Assembly: GCA_044226195.1 (NCBI GenBank)
Contig: JBGAHO010000002.1
Coordinates: forward strand, 1 to 64,000
Reading direction: 5' to 3'
From: RPQJ01 sp044226195
Lineage (GTDB): Bacteria > Pseudomonadota > Gammaproteobacteria > Steroidobacterales > Steroidobacteraceae
DNA length: 64,000 nucleotides
The notes beneath the pieces are model-generated. The model did not search any database and was not told where the DNA came from. It was given only the letters and a program-made list of their open reading frames with translations. Of the stretch, positions 41,727 to 50,090 are shown one piece after another (position 1 is the first letter of the stretch; the number at the start of each line of letters is the position of its first letter). The position numbers were made by a program, and so were the translations under genes.

Positions 41727-42314
41727 TTGAGTCACCCGGCCCGGAAACTTTTCACCCTGCGCGACACCTTGCGCGCAGGAACGGCCGAGCAGCACGCAGC
41801 GCTCGAGGCGACCCCGGTGATGCGCGCCTTCGCCGCCGCTGCGCTCGACGAGCGCACGGCGCGCAGCTACCTCACGCGACAGTATGTGCTCCATCGCGCG
41901 CTCGAGCAGGCGCTGACACCGCACGTGCCGCCGGCCATGGCGCGGCTCCGCCTGCAGCGCTCGGCCTGGCTTGCCGACGACCTGCGCGAGTTCGGCTTCA
42001 CCGTCGACGACCCCGAGCCCGCGGTCCCGGACGTACGCGGGTGGGCGGACGCGCTCGGGGTGCTCTACGTGCTCGAAGGCAGCACGCTCGGCCTGCGCAT
42101 GGTGCGCAATCGCCTGCAGCGCGATGGCGTGACCGGCTGGCCGCTCGCCAGCCGCTTCGTGCAGGGGTACGGCGACGCGTCGGGCCATCACTGGCTCGGC
42201 CTGCTGTCCGAACTCGAATCGCTGCCAACCTCCGACTGGCCGGCCGCGCTCACAGCGGCACAAGCCACGTTCGCCGCTTTCCTGACCGTCTTTGCGGAGC
42301 CTGCCGATGACTGA
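41727..42314 (+). CDS. bphO: heme oxygenase of the bacteriophytochrome operon (BphO)
   Basis: 195 residues from a TTG at 41727. The proximal heme ligand is the His in 'AGTAEQHAALEATPVM', and the distal-helix Gly-rich motif is 'LGVLYVLEGSTLGLRMV'. This is the short bacterial heme oxygenase type that opens heme to biliverdin IXalpha. It overlaps bphP by 8 bp, so the chromophore-making enzyme and its phytochrome are made from one message. An elaborate hairpin lies in its leader. The start codon TTG and weak ribosome site suggest deliberately low translation. Confidence 0.92.
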   Translation: MSHPARKLFTLRDTLRAGTAEQHAALEATPVMRAFAAAALDERTARSYLTRQYVLHRALEQALTPHVPPAMARLRLQRSAWLADDLREFGFTVDDPEPAVPDVRGWADALGVLYVLEGSTLGLRMVRNRLQRDGVTGWPLASRFVQGYGDASGHHWLGLLSELESLPTSDWPAALTAAQATFAAFLTVFAEPADD

Positions 42315-44997
42315 ACGCGACACCGTCACGAGCCCCGGAACGGCCCGTGCCCAGTCCGGCTTCGCCGTGACGCTCGACAACTGCGCGCGCGAACCGATCC
42401 ACCTGCCCGGCCAGATCCAGCCGCACGGCGCGCTCGTCGCGTTCGACCCGGCCACCGAGACGGTGCTGCACGCCTCCACCAACCTCGGCGAGTTCCTGCC
42501 CGTCGGCAGCCTGCCGATCAAGGGTCGCCGGCTGTCGGAACTGGTCGGCGACGAGCACTGCGCGACCATCGTCGCCTCGCTCAAGGCCGGCACCACCGGA
42601 CTCGTGCGCCACGAGGTCATCGACCTGCCCGCGCGCAAGGGCACGGCCGAGCACGGCGCCCTGCAGTGCGTCGTGCACCACCACCGCGGTGTCGGGTTCG
42701 CCGAGTTCGAGCCGCCGCCGGCCGAGGAGATGGGCGACGCGATGCAGGGCTTCAGCGACACGCTGGATTCCCTGCGCACGACCGTGGAGCTCGAGGAACT
42801 CGTGGAGCGCATCGCGCAGCGCGTGAAGCGCCTGACCGGCTTCGATCGCGTCATGGTGTACCAGTTCAAGGAGGACTGGCACGGCCACGTGGTCGCGGAC
42901 GCACACGAGCCCGACATGGAGTCGTTCTTCGACCTGCACTATCCCGCGAGCGACATCCCTGCGCAGGCGCGCGAGCTCTATCGCAGCAACCTCGTGCGCT
43001 ACCTGCCCGACGTCGAGTACGACGCGGTGGGCGTGCTGCCCTGGTACGACGACGACCGGCTGCAGCTGCTCGACATGAGCCATTCGCTGCTGCGCAGCGT
43101 CTCGCCGATCCACCTGCAGTACCTGCGCAACATGAGCGTGCGCGCCACACTCACCATCTCGCTGCTGGTCGAGGGCGAGTTGTGGGGCCTGATCGCGTGC
43201 CATCACCGCACGCCCAAGCACCTGCCGCTGCGCGTGCGGCGCGCCTGCTACGCCCTGTCGGTCACGGCGGGTTACATGGTCAGCTCGCACCTGAAACAGG
43301 CCCGCTCGGTGGCGCTCGCTTCCGCGCTGCAGTCGGGCCAGCGTGTGCTCGGCGCTTTCAATCACGTGCAGAGCAGCGTGCGCGACGTGATCGAGCAGTG
43401 CGGTACGTCGCTGCTGCGGGTGGCCGATGCAAGCGGCGGCGCGTTCTGGAACGGCGACGCCGTGTATCCGTTCGGGCAGTGGCCCGCGCCCGAGCGTGCC
43501 GAGTCGGTGATGCGCTACGTACGCCAGGCATTCGAGACGACGCAGGACGACGTGCTGTGCACGGACCAGGTGACCCTGCACCCGCCGCTGCAGCCCGACG
43601 AGCTGCGCACGGCCTGCGGCATGCTGGCGGTGAAGCTCGACGAGCACGGCCTGCGGGGCATCGTCTGGCTGCGACCGGCGTACCGGCGCGAAGTCTCGTG
43701 GGGCGGCGATCCGGACAAGCCGGTGCAGGTCGACCTCGACGCGCAGGGCCGGCCGCGCCTGTCGCCGCGCTCGTCGTTCGCGCGCTGGGTGGTGCTGGTC
43801 ACCGACCGGTCGCGCTCGTGGAGCGACGTCAACGTGGAAGCGGCGCGCAGCCTGCTCGCGCTGCGCCAGACGCTGCAGGTGCGCGACACGCTGGCGCAGC
43901 TCAGCCTCAACGACCAGCGCTTCCGCGGCCTCGTCACGCTGCAATCGGACGCTTACTGGCGCCTCGACGCCGAGCGCCGCATCGTGACGCTGAGCCGTCA
44001 CCTGCCGACGTTCGGCGAGCACGTCGAGGGCCGCACGCTCGAGTCGCTGTTCGCCCAGCACTGCGACGAGGACGAGGTCGAGGCGCTCGCCCACGCGTTG
44101 CACAGTGGCAAGCCGTTCCGCGGCCTGCGCGTCGGCGGAAAGGCCGAGCGGGACCGCGTGCGACGCATGTTCTCGCTGAGCGGCGAACCCACGCGCGACC
44201 TCGAGGGCCAGCTCTCCGGCTGGCACGGCACGATCTCGGACATCACCAAGGATTTCGTGGTCGAGGAATCGAAGTGGGTGCGCCAGGAGATCGACGCCCT
44301 GACGACGCTCGCCCGCAGCCAGTTCGTCGCCCAGGTGAGCCAGGAAATGCGCGCGCCGCTCGCTTCGGTGTCGGACTATTCGCAGCTGTTGCTCAGCGAG
44401 GCGCACCTCGGCAAGCGGGAACGCGACTGGGCCGTCCGTATTCAGCGGGCGGGCGAAGCCATTCGGCAGTCGGCGGCGGGTCTCGTGGGCCTCGCGGAAC
44501 TGGAAGCACAGGCCCTGCGTCTCAAGCTCGTCACGATGAACGTGGCCGACGTCGCCAACGAAGTGGCCGACCAGGCGTACGAGCGCGCGAGCGCCCAGAA
44601 CCTGACGCTCACCACCGACGCCGACGACGGCCATCACCGCGCGAACATCGATCCGATCCGGCTCAAGCGCGCGCTGCGCAACCTCGTGGCGAACGCGATC
44701 CAGTACAACCGCCCGGGTGGTTCGGTGCGCATCGCGACGCGGACCGACTTCGACACCGCCGAGGTCCGCATCGAGGTGCACGACACGGGCGACGGTCTCG
44801 ATCCCCAGCAGATTGCACGGCTGTTCCGACCGTTCGACAAGATGGGCCGCGAAGTCACTCAGGTGCCGGGCGCCGGCATCGGACTCGTGGTGGCCAAGCT
44901 GCTGGTCGAGCGCATGGGCGGCCGCATCACCGTCGGCAGCGAGCGGGGCCGCGGCAGCTGCTTCGCCATCTGCCTGCCGGCGCTGCCCGCCGCCTGA
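42307..44997 (+). CDS. bphP: bacteriophytochrome with a histidine-kinase module lacking the phosphoacceptor His
   Basis: 896 residues. PAS with the biliverdin-binding Cys (C26 in 'DNCAREPIHLPGQIQPHG'), GAF with 'FDLHYPASDIPAQARELY' and 'GLIACHHRTPKHLPL', PHY with tongue motif PRSSF, then an extra PAS-like domain (about 520-645), HisKA-like helices and an HATPase (N box 'LRNLVANAIQYNRPGG', G1 'HDTGDGLD', G2 'GAGIGLVVAKLL'). The H box reads 'FVAQVSQEMRAPLASV': residue 679 (CAG, 44341-44343) is Gln in place of His. ATP-binding residues look intact. No receiver domain or response regulator gene follows. It is translationally coupled to bphO. Chromophore binding looks normal; output is unlikely to be ordinary autophosphorylation. 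Confidence 0.93.
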   Translation: MTERDTVTSPGTARAQSGFAVTLDNCAREPIHLPGQIQPHGALVAFDPATETVLHASTNLGEFLPVGSLPIKGRRLSELVGDEHCATIVASLKAGTTGLVRHEVIDLPARKGTAEHGALQCVVHHHRGVGFAEFEPPPAEEMGDAMQGFSDTLDSLRTTVELEELVERIAQRVKRLTGFDRVMVYQFKEDWHGHVVADAHEPDMESFFDLHYPASDIPAQARELYRSNLVRYLPDVEYDAVGVLPWYDDDRLQLLDMSHSLLRSVSPIHLQYLRNMSVRATLTISLLVEGELWGLIACHHRTPKHLPLRVRRACYALSVTAGYMVSSHLKQARSVALASALQSGQRVLGAFNHVQSSVRDVIEQCGTSLLRVADASGGAFWNGDAVYPFGQWPAPERAESVMRYVRQAFETTQDDVLCTDQVTLHPPLQPDELRTACGMLAVKLDEHGLRGIVWLRPAYRREVSWGGDPDKPVQVDLDAQGRPRLSPRSSFARWVVLVTDRSRSWSDVNVEAARSLLALRQTLQVRDTLAQLSLNDQRFRGLVTLQSDAYWRLDAERRIVTLSRHLPTFGEHVEGRTLESLFAQHCDEDEVEALAHALHSGKPFRGLRVGGKAERDRVRRMFSLSGEPTRDLEGQLSGWHGTISDITKDFVVEESKWVRQEIDALTTLARSQFVAQVSQEMRAPLASVSDYSQLLLSEAHLGKRERDWAVRIQRAGEAIRQSAAGLVGLAELEAQALRLKLVTMNVADVANEVADQAYERASAQNLTLTTDADDGHHRANIDPIRLKRALRNLVANAIQYNRPGGSVRIATRTDFDTAEVRIEVHDTGDGLDPQQIARLFRPFDKMGREVTQVPGAGIGLVVAKLLVERMGGRITVGSERGRGSCFAICLPALPAA

Positions 44998-45022
44998 GCG
45001 GCGAGCGCGGGCTCAGGCGGCG
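44988..45022. terminator. 12-bp-stem hairpin between convergent bphP and the TonB receptor gene
   Basis: CGCCGCCTGAGC (44988-44999) pairs perfectly with GCTCAGGCGGCG (45011-45022) around an 11-nt loop. It includes the bphP stop codon and lies about 50 bp beyond the end of the convergent TonB receptor gene. Strong stem without a T-run; probable bidirectional terminator. Confidence 0.55.
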
Positions 45023-45070
45023 TAGTCCTGCAGGCTCTGCTGCCGGTAGCGATCGTCGAGTCGGGCGGAA

Positions 45071-47149
45071 CTACAGCGCGACGGTGACCGCCAGCCGGAT
45101 CGACCGCGGCTCGACCGGGTGGAAGTGGATGTCGCCAACCGGCGCGGATTCCCCGGGCAACTGAGACTCGTAGTAGTAGGTGATGTCGTTGTCGCGGGCA
45201 TCGAACAGGTTGAAGACCGTGGCGGCCACGCTCAGGTGTGGCGAGAAGCGGTAGCCGCCCTCAAGATTCACCTGCAAGGTGGAATCCGAGCGCACGCTGT
45301 TGTCCTCGATGAGCGGCGCCGGCCCGAAATAGCGCAGCCGCGCACCACCAAACCAGCCCGTCGGCCGCATGAGCGCCACACCGACCGACGCCACGCTCTC
45401 GACGGCGTTCGGGATGTGGTCGCCGGCCGGATCCGGATCCGTGTAGCGCGCACGCGTCCACGCGAGATCCGCATCGATCACGATCCAGTCGAGGGGCGTG
45501 TAGTACGCACCCACTTCCAGGCCTTCGCGACGGCTCGCCCGGCTCGGCTCCGTCGTTCCTCCATCGCCCGAGAACAGCAGTTCGGAGTCCAGGTCCAGCA
45601 ACCACAGGGCTGCCGAAAACTGCACCTCCGGGATGATGGCGGTGCGCAGGCCCGCCTCCGCACCGAAGGCACGCACGAGGGGATCGACGCGCTCGACCGG
45701 CGTGACGCCGTCGTTCGGGTCGACGCGAATCGTCGTGCCTCGCGCGTCGTTCGAGTGAAATCCGTAGCCGGCGTTCAGGAAATACTCAGTCTTCGACCAC
45801 GGGCCGAACACCAGGGCCAGCTTCGGGCTCGCGATCGAGTCGTTCGCGCTGCCCGAGTTCACACCGAGGCTGCTGTCGACCTTGAAGTGATACGAGTCGA
45901 TCCGCAGCCCGGCGTCCATGCGCAACCAGTCGGTCCAATGCAGACTTGCCGCGCCATAGGCGCCGTAGCTCGCCTGCTGCACGTCGTCTTCGCGCACGGT
46001 CGCATAACGCTGCCGGGCGACCGTGTGATACAGCGCGACCGGCTGGATATCGTCGTAGCGCACCTGCAGGCCCGCCATCAACGAGCCGGCGCGTCCCCAC
46101 GGCGACCAAGGCGAGTCCCAGCCGACCTCGCCGCCGTAGTAACGGCGCGACTCGAACTGCTCGAACTGGTCGCCGTGGACCGGATCGGTCGCATAGGTGA
46201 AATTCGAGATGAGGTCGAGCTGGTAGTCGACGGCATAGGCGGTCGCGTGCAGCGAGCCGGCACCGAGCGACGAATGCCAGTTGCCCGACAGGCTGTAGCG
46301 ATGGGTCTCGCCGCCGTCCGTCGGGTCGATCGCACCGAACCGGCCGATGTCACCCGCCTGCACGGCGCGCAGCGGGATCTGGTCCGTGCTGTGCCACTGG
46401 CCGTCGTAACCCATCGCCTCGACGCTCCAGCCACTCCCGGCGTCGCCGCGCGAATACTTGAGCACACCGCTGACCTTGCGGAAGTCCTCCGGATTCTTCC
46501 ACGGCCCGTCGTTGTGGAAGTATTCCCCGGCCATCAGGAGGTCGCCGCCGGCCACGCGGGGGGACGCCGCAAGCAGTGCGCGGTAGTAGCCGTCCTCGCC
46601 CCCGCCGAGCGTGACGAATGGCGCATCGACGCGATCGCGGTACTGCATGTGCGCGGCGCCGGCAGCCGAGAAGTTGCCTTCGTCCGCATAGTACGTGCCC
46701 TTGCGATACGCGACCGACTCCACCAGCTCGGGGATGGTGAAGTTCATGTCGAGGTAGCCCTGCCCGTGCGCATTGGTCGGCAGGTTGATCGGGATGCCGT
46801 CGACCGTCGTCGAGAAATCGGTGCCGTGGTCGAGGTTGAAGCCGCGCAGGAAGTACTGGTTGGCCTTGCCGTCGCCGCTGTGCTGGGTGACGACCAGTCC
46901 CGGCACCACCTCGAGCACCTCGCCGGGCCGCAGTGTCGGCCGGTACTCGAGCTGATCCGCGAGCACGATGCCCTGACTGGCCGCCACCGACTGGCCGACC
47001 AGTTCGAGGCGCTGCGCGGTGACGACGATCTCCTCGATCTGACCGGTCGGCACCCCGCCCGCGAAGGCGGGGGCCGACACGACGGAAGCCGCAAGCGCGA
47101 CCGAGACGTTCTTGCGTCGGATCAAGTTGCATCTTTCCAGGGACATCAC
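45071..47149 (-). CDS. TonB-dependent outer-membrane receptor, probable metal-complex uptake
   Basis: 692 residues with a signal peptide ending SAPAFA and a TonB-box-like stretch 'IEEIVVTAQRLE' at the mature N terminus. The plug follows ('LEVVPGLVVTQHSGDGKANQ', 'FLRGFNLDHGTDFSTTVDGI', 'NFTIPELVESVAYRKGTYYA') and then a long beta-barrel ending 'PVEPRSIRLAVTVAL'. It is last in a minus-strand run M19 peptidase, DUF2946, Cys-rich barrel, TonB receptor. DUF2946 genes often accompany copper or other metal receptors, so a metal or metallophore ligand is inferred. A short AT-rich patch (about 47209-47221) in the gap before it may hold its own promoter. Confidence 0.9.
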   Translation of the reverse strand: MMSLERCNLIRRKNVSVALAASVVSAPAFAGGVPTGQIEEIVVTAQRLELVGQSVAASQGIVLADQLEYRPTLRPGEVLEVVPGLVVTQHSGDGKANQYFLRGFNLDHGTDFSTTVDGIPINLPTNAHGQGYLDMNFTIPELVESVAYRKGTYYADEGNFSAAGAAHMQYRDRVDAPFVTLGGGEDGYYRALLAASPRVAGGDLLMAGEYFHNDGPWKNPEDFRKVSGVLKYSRGDAGSGWSVEAMGYDGQWHSTDQIPLRAVQAGDIGRFGAIDPTDGGETHRYSLSGNWHSSLGAGSLHATAYAVDYQLDLISNFTYATDPVHGDQFEQFESRRYYGGEVGWDSPWSPWGRAGSLMAGLQVRYDDIQPVALYHTVARQRYATVREDDVQQASYGAYGAASLHWTDWLRMDAGLRIDSYHFKVDSSLGVNSGSANDSIASPKLALVFGPWSKTEYFLNAGYGFHSNDARGTTIRVDPNDGVTPVERVDPLVRAFGAEAGLRTAIIPEVQFSAALWLLDLDSELLFSGDGGTTEPSRASRREGLEVGAYYTPLDWIVIDADLAWTRARYTDPDPAGDHIPNAVESVASVGVALMRPTGWFGGARLRYFGPAPLIEDNSVRSDSTLQVNLEGGYRFSPHLSVAATVFNLFDARDNDITYYYESQLPGESAPVGDIHFHPVEPRSIRLAVTVAL

Positions 47150-47247
47150 TCGCTCCGGGTCGCTCAGAGCCCACGGCTCCGTCCGGTAGCGAGAATCTGC
47201 CGTAGGAACTTTTTAATAAATACGCATACTCCGCAAGTCCCCCGGGA

Positions 47248-48174
47248 TCACCGGCCGGAGAGGTGCGTGACGCCGAAGTTGATGACGGCCTTCTCCTCCT
47301 GCTCGCCATGGAGGCCCGACTGCGTGAGCGGCAACTGCGCCGACGCGCGGATCACCCAGCCGTGGCCGACGTCGAACAGCAGCCGTGGCGTGGCGAACCA
47401 CATCGTGCCGCCGGTATCGCCATCGGTCGTGCCGTCGCGCGCCACTTCGTCGCGGCCGGCATCGCGGTAGTTGAGCTCGAGCACCGTGTCCCAGCGCGAC
47501 CCGAGCTTGTGCTCGTACGCGACGTTGGCGAGGAAGGCGTTGCCGTACTCGTAGCCGGCGTCGTTGCGTCCCGTGGCGCGGTACTGCACCGATGCGAACA
47601 GCGCCGAGGTGCGGTCGATCTGGTGGGACGCCGCGAGTCCGCCGAAGACGTCCGTCGATCCCGTGCCGGGCTGGAGATGTTCGTCGAGACGCACGCCGCC
47701 GCGACTCGCGTCGTTCTCTCCCCATGGGGTCTTCACGCCGCCCGTGAGGAACACGCTCGTCCGCATGCCGACGTCGCCCTCGAACGGCGAGGACCACAGG
47801 CGCCACTGCACGCTCACTTCCGGATCGGCGAGACCGCCGGCGTGCAGGTGCTCGGTGCCGTCTTCGCCCACGGTCTTCATGCTGCGGTCGCTGTAGGGAA
47901 CGCGCAGGAACACGCCGAGGCGCTCCGTCACGCCGTAGGCGAGCAGCAGTGTCGTGCGCTCCTCGGTCAGGGACTCGGATTCGACGGCGGGATCGCCCTG
48001 CGTCTTCTGCACGCGGTCCCAGTCGAGCGCGAGGCGCAGCCCGGTCTGGGCCACGCCGTCGCGACCGAGGGCGTTGTAGGTGGGGTCGCCGCAGCGGCAG
48101 ATGGAACAGCCGAGGGCGGCGGGCGCGACGGCCAGGGCCAGGGCCGCCGCGCCGAACCGGATCGAATGGTGCAT
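47248..48174 (-). CDS. predicted outer-membrane beta-barrel or transporter protein with Cys-rich N terminus
   Basis: 308 residues with a signal peptide (MHHSIRFGAAALALAVAP, cut near ALG). The mature protein starts with C-S-I-C-R-C-G-D, a clustered-Cys motif that could bind copper or another soft metal, then 'AQTGLRLALDWDRVQKTQGD', 'TTLLLAYGVTERLGVFLRVP' and further amphipathic strands typical of a small transporter-like barrel ('AFLANVAYEHKLGSRWDTVL'). It has the look of proteins named only 'transporter'. Located between DUF2946 and the TonB receptor, so likely part of metal acquisition or metal sensing at the cell surface. Confidence 0.75.
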   Translation of the reverse strand: MHHSIRFGAAALALAVAPAALGCSICRCGDPTYNALGRDGVAQTGLRLALDWDRVQKTQGDPAVESESLTEERTTLLLAYGVTERLGVFLRVPYSDRSMKTVGEDGTEHLHAGGLADPEVSVQWRLWSSPFEGDVGMRTSVFLTGGVKTPWGENDASRGGVRLDEHLQPGTGSTDVFGGLAASHQIDRTSALFASVQYRATGRNDAGYEYGNAFLANVAYEHKLGSRWDTVLELNYRDAGRDEVARDGTTDGDTGGTMWFATPRLLFDVGHGWVIRASAQLPLTQSGLHGEQEEKAVINFGVTHLSGR

Positions 48175-48292
48175 GTCGTTCTCCGCAGACCCGGACGGAC
48201 GCGACGCGCGGGCCGGTCCGGATCGAGTGATTCAAGGAATGTCGTGCCGATGCGCCCGTGGCCGCCGAGGTCGGCGGACGGGCGCGAATCCT

Positions 48293-48691
48293 TCAGGCAC
48301 GCAGCGGAGGTGCGCGCGGCGGATGCGCGCGACGGGCAGTCGAGGTGAAATCGATTGCGACGCCGGCGACGACCGGTGCGACGTCGGCGACGCCGGTCAG
48401 CAGCGGACCCGCGGCATCGAACAGGAGCGCCGCCATGGCCGCGGCCGCGAAGGGACACGCGTCTGCGCTGCCCTTCTCGTGCGAGCCGCGTTCGCTCGGC
48501 GCGCTGCTCCCGGGCACGCGCACGTCGACAGGAGCCGGCCGGTCGACGCCGCACATCGCCATCGTGACCGTGCGATCGCTGCCCAGCACCGGCATGAAGC
48601 CTGCGGGCACCAGCGACCGCAGCAGCATCGCTGCGATCAGCAGCAGCAGGCCGAAGGTTCGACGTGGGACGGGAAGCCGGGTGCGTTCCAT
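48293..48691 (-). CDS. DUF2946 family protein
   Basis: 132 residues. One N-terminal membrane helix with the family's 'LRSLVPAGFMPVLG' motif, Cys in 'VTMAMCGVDRP' and 'SADACPFAAAAMAALL', then a hydrophobic C-terminal stretch. DUF2946 proteins are small, membrane-attached, with paired Cys and often Met/His, and are found next to TonB-dependent copper receptors. The arrangement here (DUF2946, Cys-rich barrel, TonB receptor) fits. Direct function unknown. It begins 19 bp after the M19 dipeptidase stop, so all four may be cotranscribed. Confidence 0.75.
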   Translation of the reverse strand: MERTRLPVPRRTFGLLLLIAAMLLRSLVPAGFMPVLGSDRTVTMAMCGVDRPAPVDVRVPGSSAPSERGSHEKGSADACPFAAAAMAALLFDAAGPLLTGVADVAPVVAGVAIDFTSTARRAHPPRAPPLRA

Positions 48692-48710
48692 GCGGCGGGC
48701 AGTATAGCGA

Positions 48711-50027
48711 CTAGTGCGTGGCGGCGACCGGCCCGTCGAGCGCTTCGATGGTCGCGTTCGACGGCGCCCGACTCGCCCGCAGCCTCGCTCCCACCTGCTC
48801 GGCCTGGGCGAGCGCCCGGAGCACGTTCTCGCCGGCCACCTTCGCGAGATCGGCGTCGCTCCAGCCGCGGCGGGCCAGCTCCGCGAGCAATGCCGGGAAT
48901 CGCGCCACGCTCTCGAGACCCGCGGGCGTCGACTCGATGCCGTCGAAGTCCGAGCCGATGCCGACGTGGTCGATTCCCGCGACCGCGCGCAGATGATCGA
49001 GGTGATCCGCGACGTCCTTCAGCGTCGCCACGGGCGCCGGATGCGCCTCCTGCCATTCCTTCAGCGCGGCCGCCGCGCGGTCCGGCTGGCCGATGTAGAG
49101 GCCGCCGAAGGGCGGGCTGTTGAGACGCGCCTTCTCGGCGTCGAGGTCCGCATTCCAGCGACGCAGCGGCTCCGAGTCGTAGCCCGGCGCGAAGTTCACC
49201 ATCACCACGCCACCGTTCGCTGCGACCCGTCGCAGCACGTCGTCCGGCACGTTGCGCGGATGGTCGACCAGTGCGCGCGCCGACGAGTGCGAGAAGATCA
49301 CCGGGGCCTCGCTGATCTCGAGCACGGCCCGCATGGTCTCCTCGGACACGTGCGACAGGTCGACCAGCATGCCGAGGCGATTCATCTCGCGCACGACCTC
49401 GCGCCCGAAGGGCGTCAGCCCGTGGTGCACCGGATCGTCGGTGCCCGAATCCGCCCAGCGCGTCCGCGCGCTGTGCGTGAGGGTCATGTAGCGCGCGCCG
49501 AGGTCGTAATACTGACGCAGCACGGCGAGCGAGTCGTCGATCTGGTGGCCACCTTCCACGCCGATGAGGCACGCGATGCGCCCTGCACGGTGGATGCGCC
49601 GCACGTCGGCCACGGTGTAGGCCATTTCGAAGTCCGCGGGATCGTTCGCGGCCATGCGCTTGACGAGGTCGATCTGCTCGACGGTCGTCTGCACGAGTTC
49701 GGCGCCGCGCAACTCCACCGGGATCCAGACGGACCAGAACTGTCCGCCCACCCGACCGGCCCGCAATCGCGGCACGTCGGTCATGAGGGGGACGCCGTCC
49801 GCCGGCACGGGCAGGTGCGTGGTGTCCTGGCGCAGGTCGACCTTGCTGAAGTCACTGGCGAAGCGCGTGCGCAACTCCCAGGGCAGGTCGTTGTGACCGT
49901 CGATCAGCGGCGTGGCGGCGAGCACGCGTGCCACGCGGGCATCCACGTCCGATGGTGGTGCCGCCAGGACGAGTACCGGAGACAGCATTCCGACGATCCC
50001 GACCAGCCACGCGTGTATAGTTTTCAT
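48711..50027 (-). CDS. exported membrane dipeptidase (peptidase M19, renal dipeptidase family)
   Basis: 438 residues with a signal peptide (cut near VLA-A). Zinc ligands of the M19 family are all visible: H-x-D in 'LIDGHNDLPWEL', Glu in 'CLIGVEGGHQID', His in 'GMLVDLSHVSEET', His in 'VIFSHSSARALVDHPRNV' and Asp in 'VGIGSDFDGIES'. These enzymes cleave dipeptides, including ones with a C-terminal D-residue. The ATG at 50027 follows a TATAGT (50039-50034) by only six bases, so the message may be leaderless. The gene is divergent from modE and lies upstream of DUF2946. Confidence 0.93.
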   Translation of the reverse strand: MKTIHAWLVGIVGMLSPVLVLAAPPSDVDARVARVLAATPLIDGHNDLPWELRTRFASDFSKVDLRQDTTHLPVPADGVPLMTDVPRLRAGRVGGQFWSVWIPVELRGAELVQTTVEQIDLVKRMAANDPADFEMAYTVADVRRIHRAGRIACLIGVEGGHQIDDSLAVLRQYYDLGARYMTLTHSARTRWADSGTDDPVHHGLTPFGREVVREMNRLGMLVDLSHVSEETMRAVLEISEAPVIFSHSSARALVDHPRNVPDDVLRRVAANGGVVMVNFAPGYDSEPLRRWNADLDAEKARLNSPPFGGLYIGQPDRAAAALKEWQEAHPAPVATLKDVADHLDHLRAVAGIDHVGIGSDFDGIESTPAGLESVARFPALLAELARRGWSDADLAKVAGENVLRALAQAEQVGARLRASRAPSNATIEALDGPVAATH

Positions 50028-50033
50028 GCGCGC

Positions 50034-50039
50034 ACTATA
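50034..50039 (-). promoter_or_regulatory. -10 element placing the M19 transcript start at its ATG
   Basis: TATAGT on the minus strand is separated from the dipeptidase ATG by six bases (GCGCGC), so transcription would begin about at the start codon. On the plus strand the same patch (ACTATATT) may serve modE. A 6-bp inverted repeat TATAGT/ACTATA (50016-50039) overlaps it. Confidence 0.4.
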
Positions 50040-50090
50040 TTGAACCCCGGCGACGCGCGCCTCTTCTCCTTGGACGACCCCCACAGCACC

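Noticed and set aside
42250..44781. 843-codon open frame antisense to bphP
   Set aside because: Shadow of the phytochrome gene; Arg/His/Gln-rich, no motifs.
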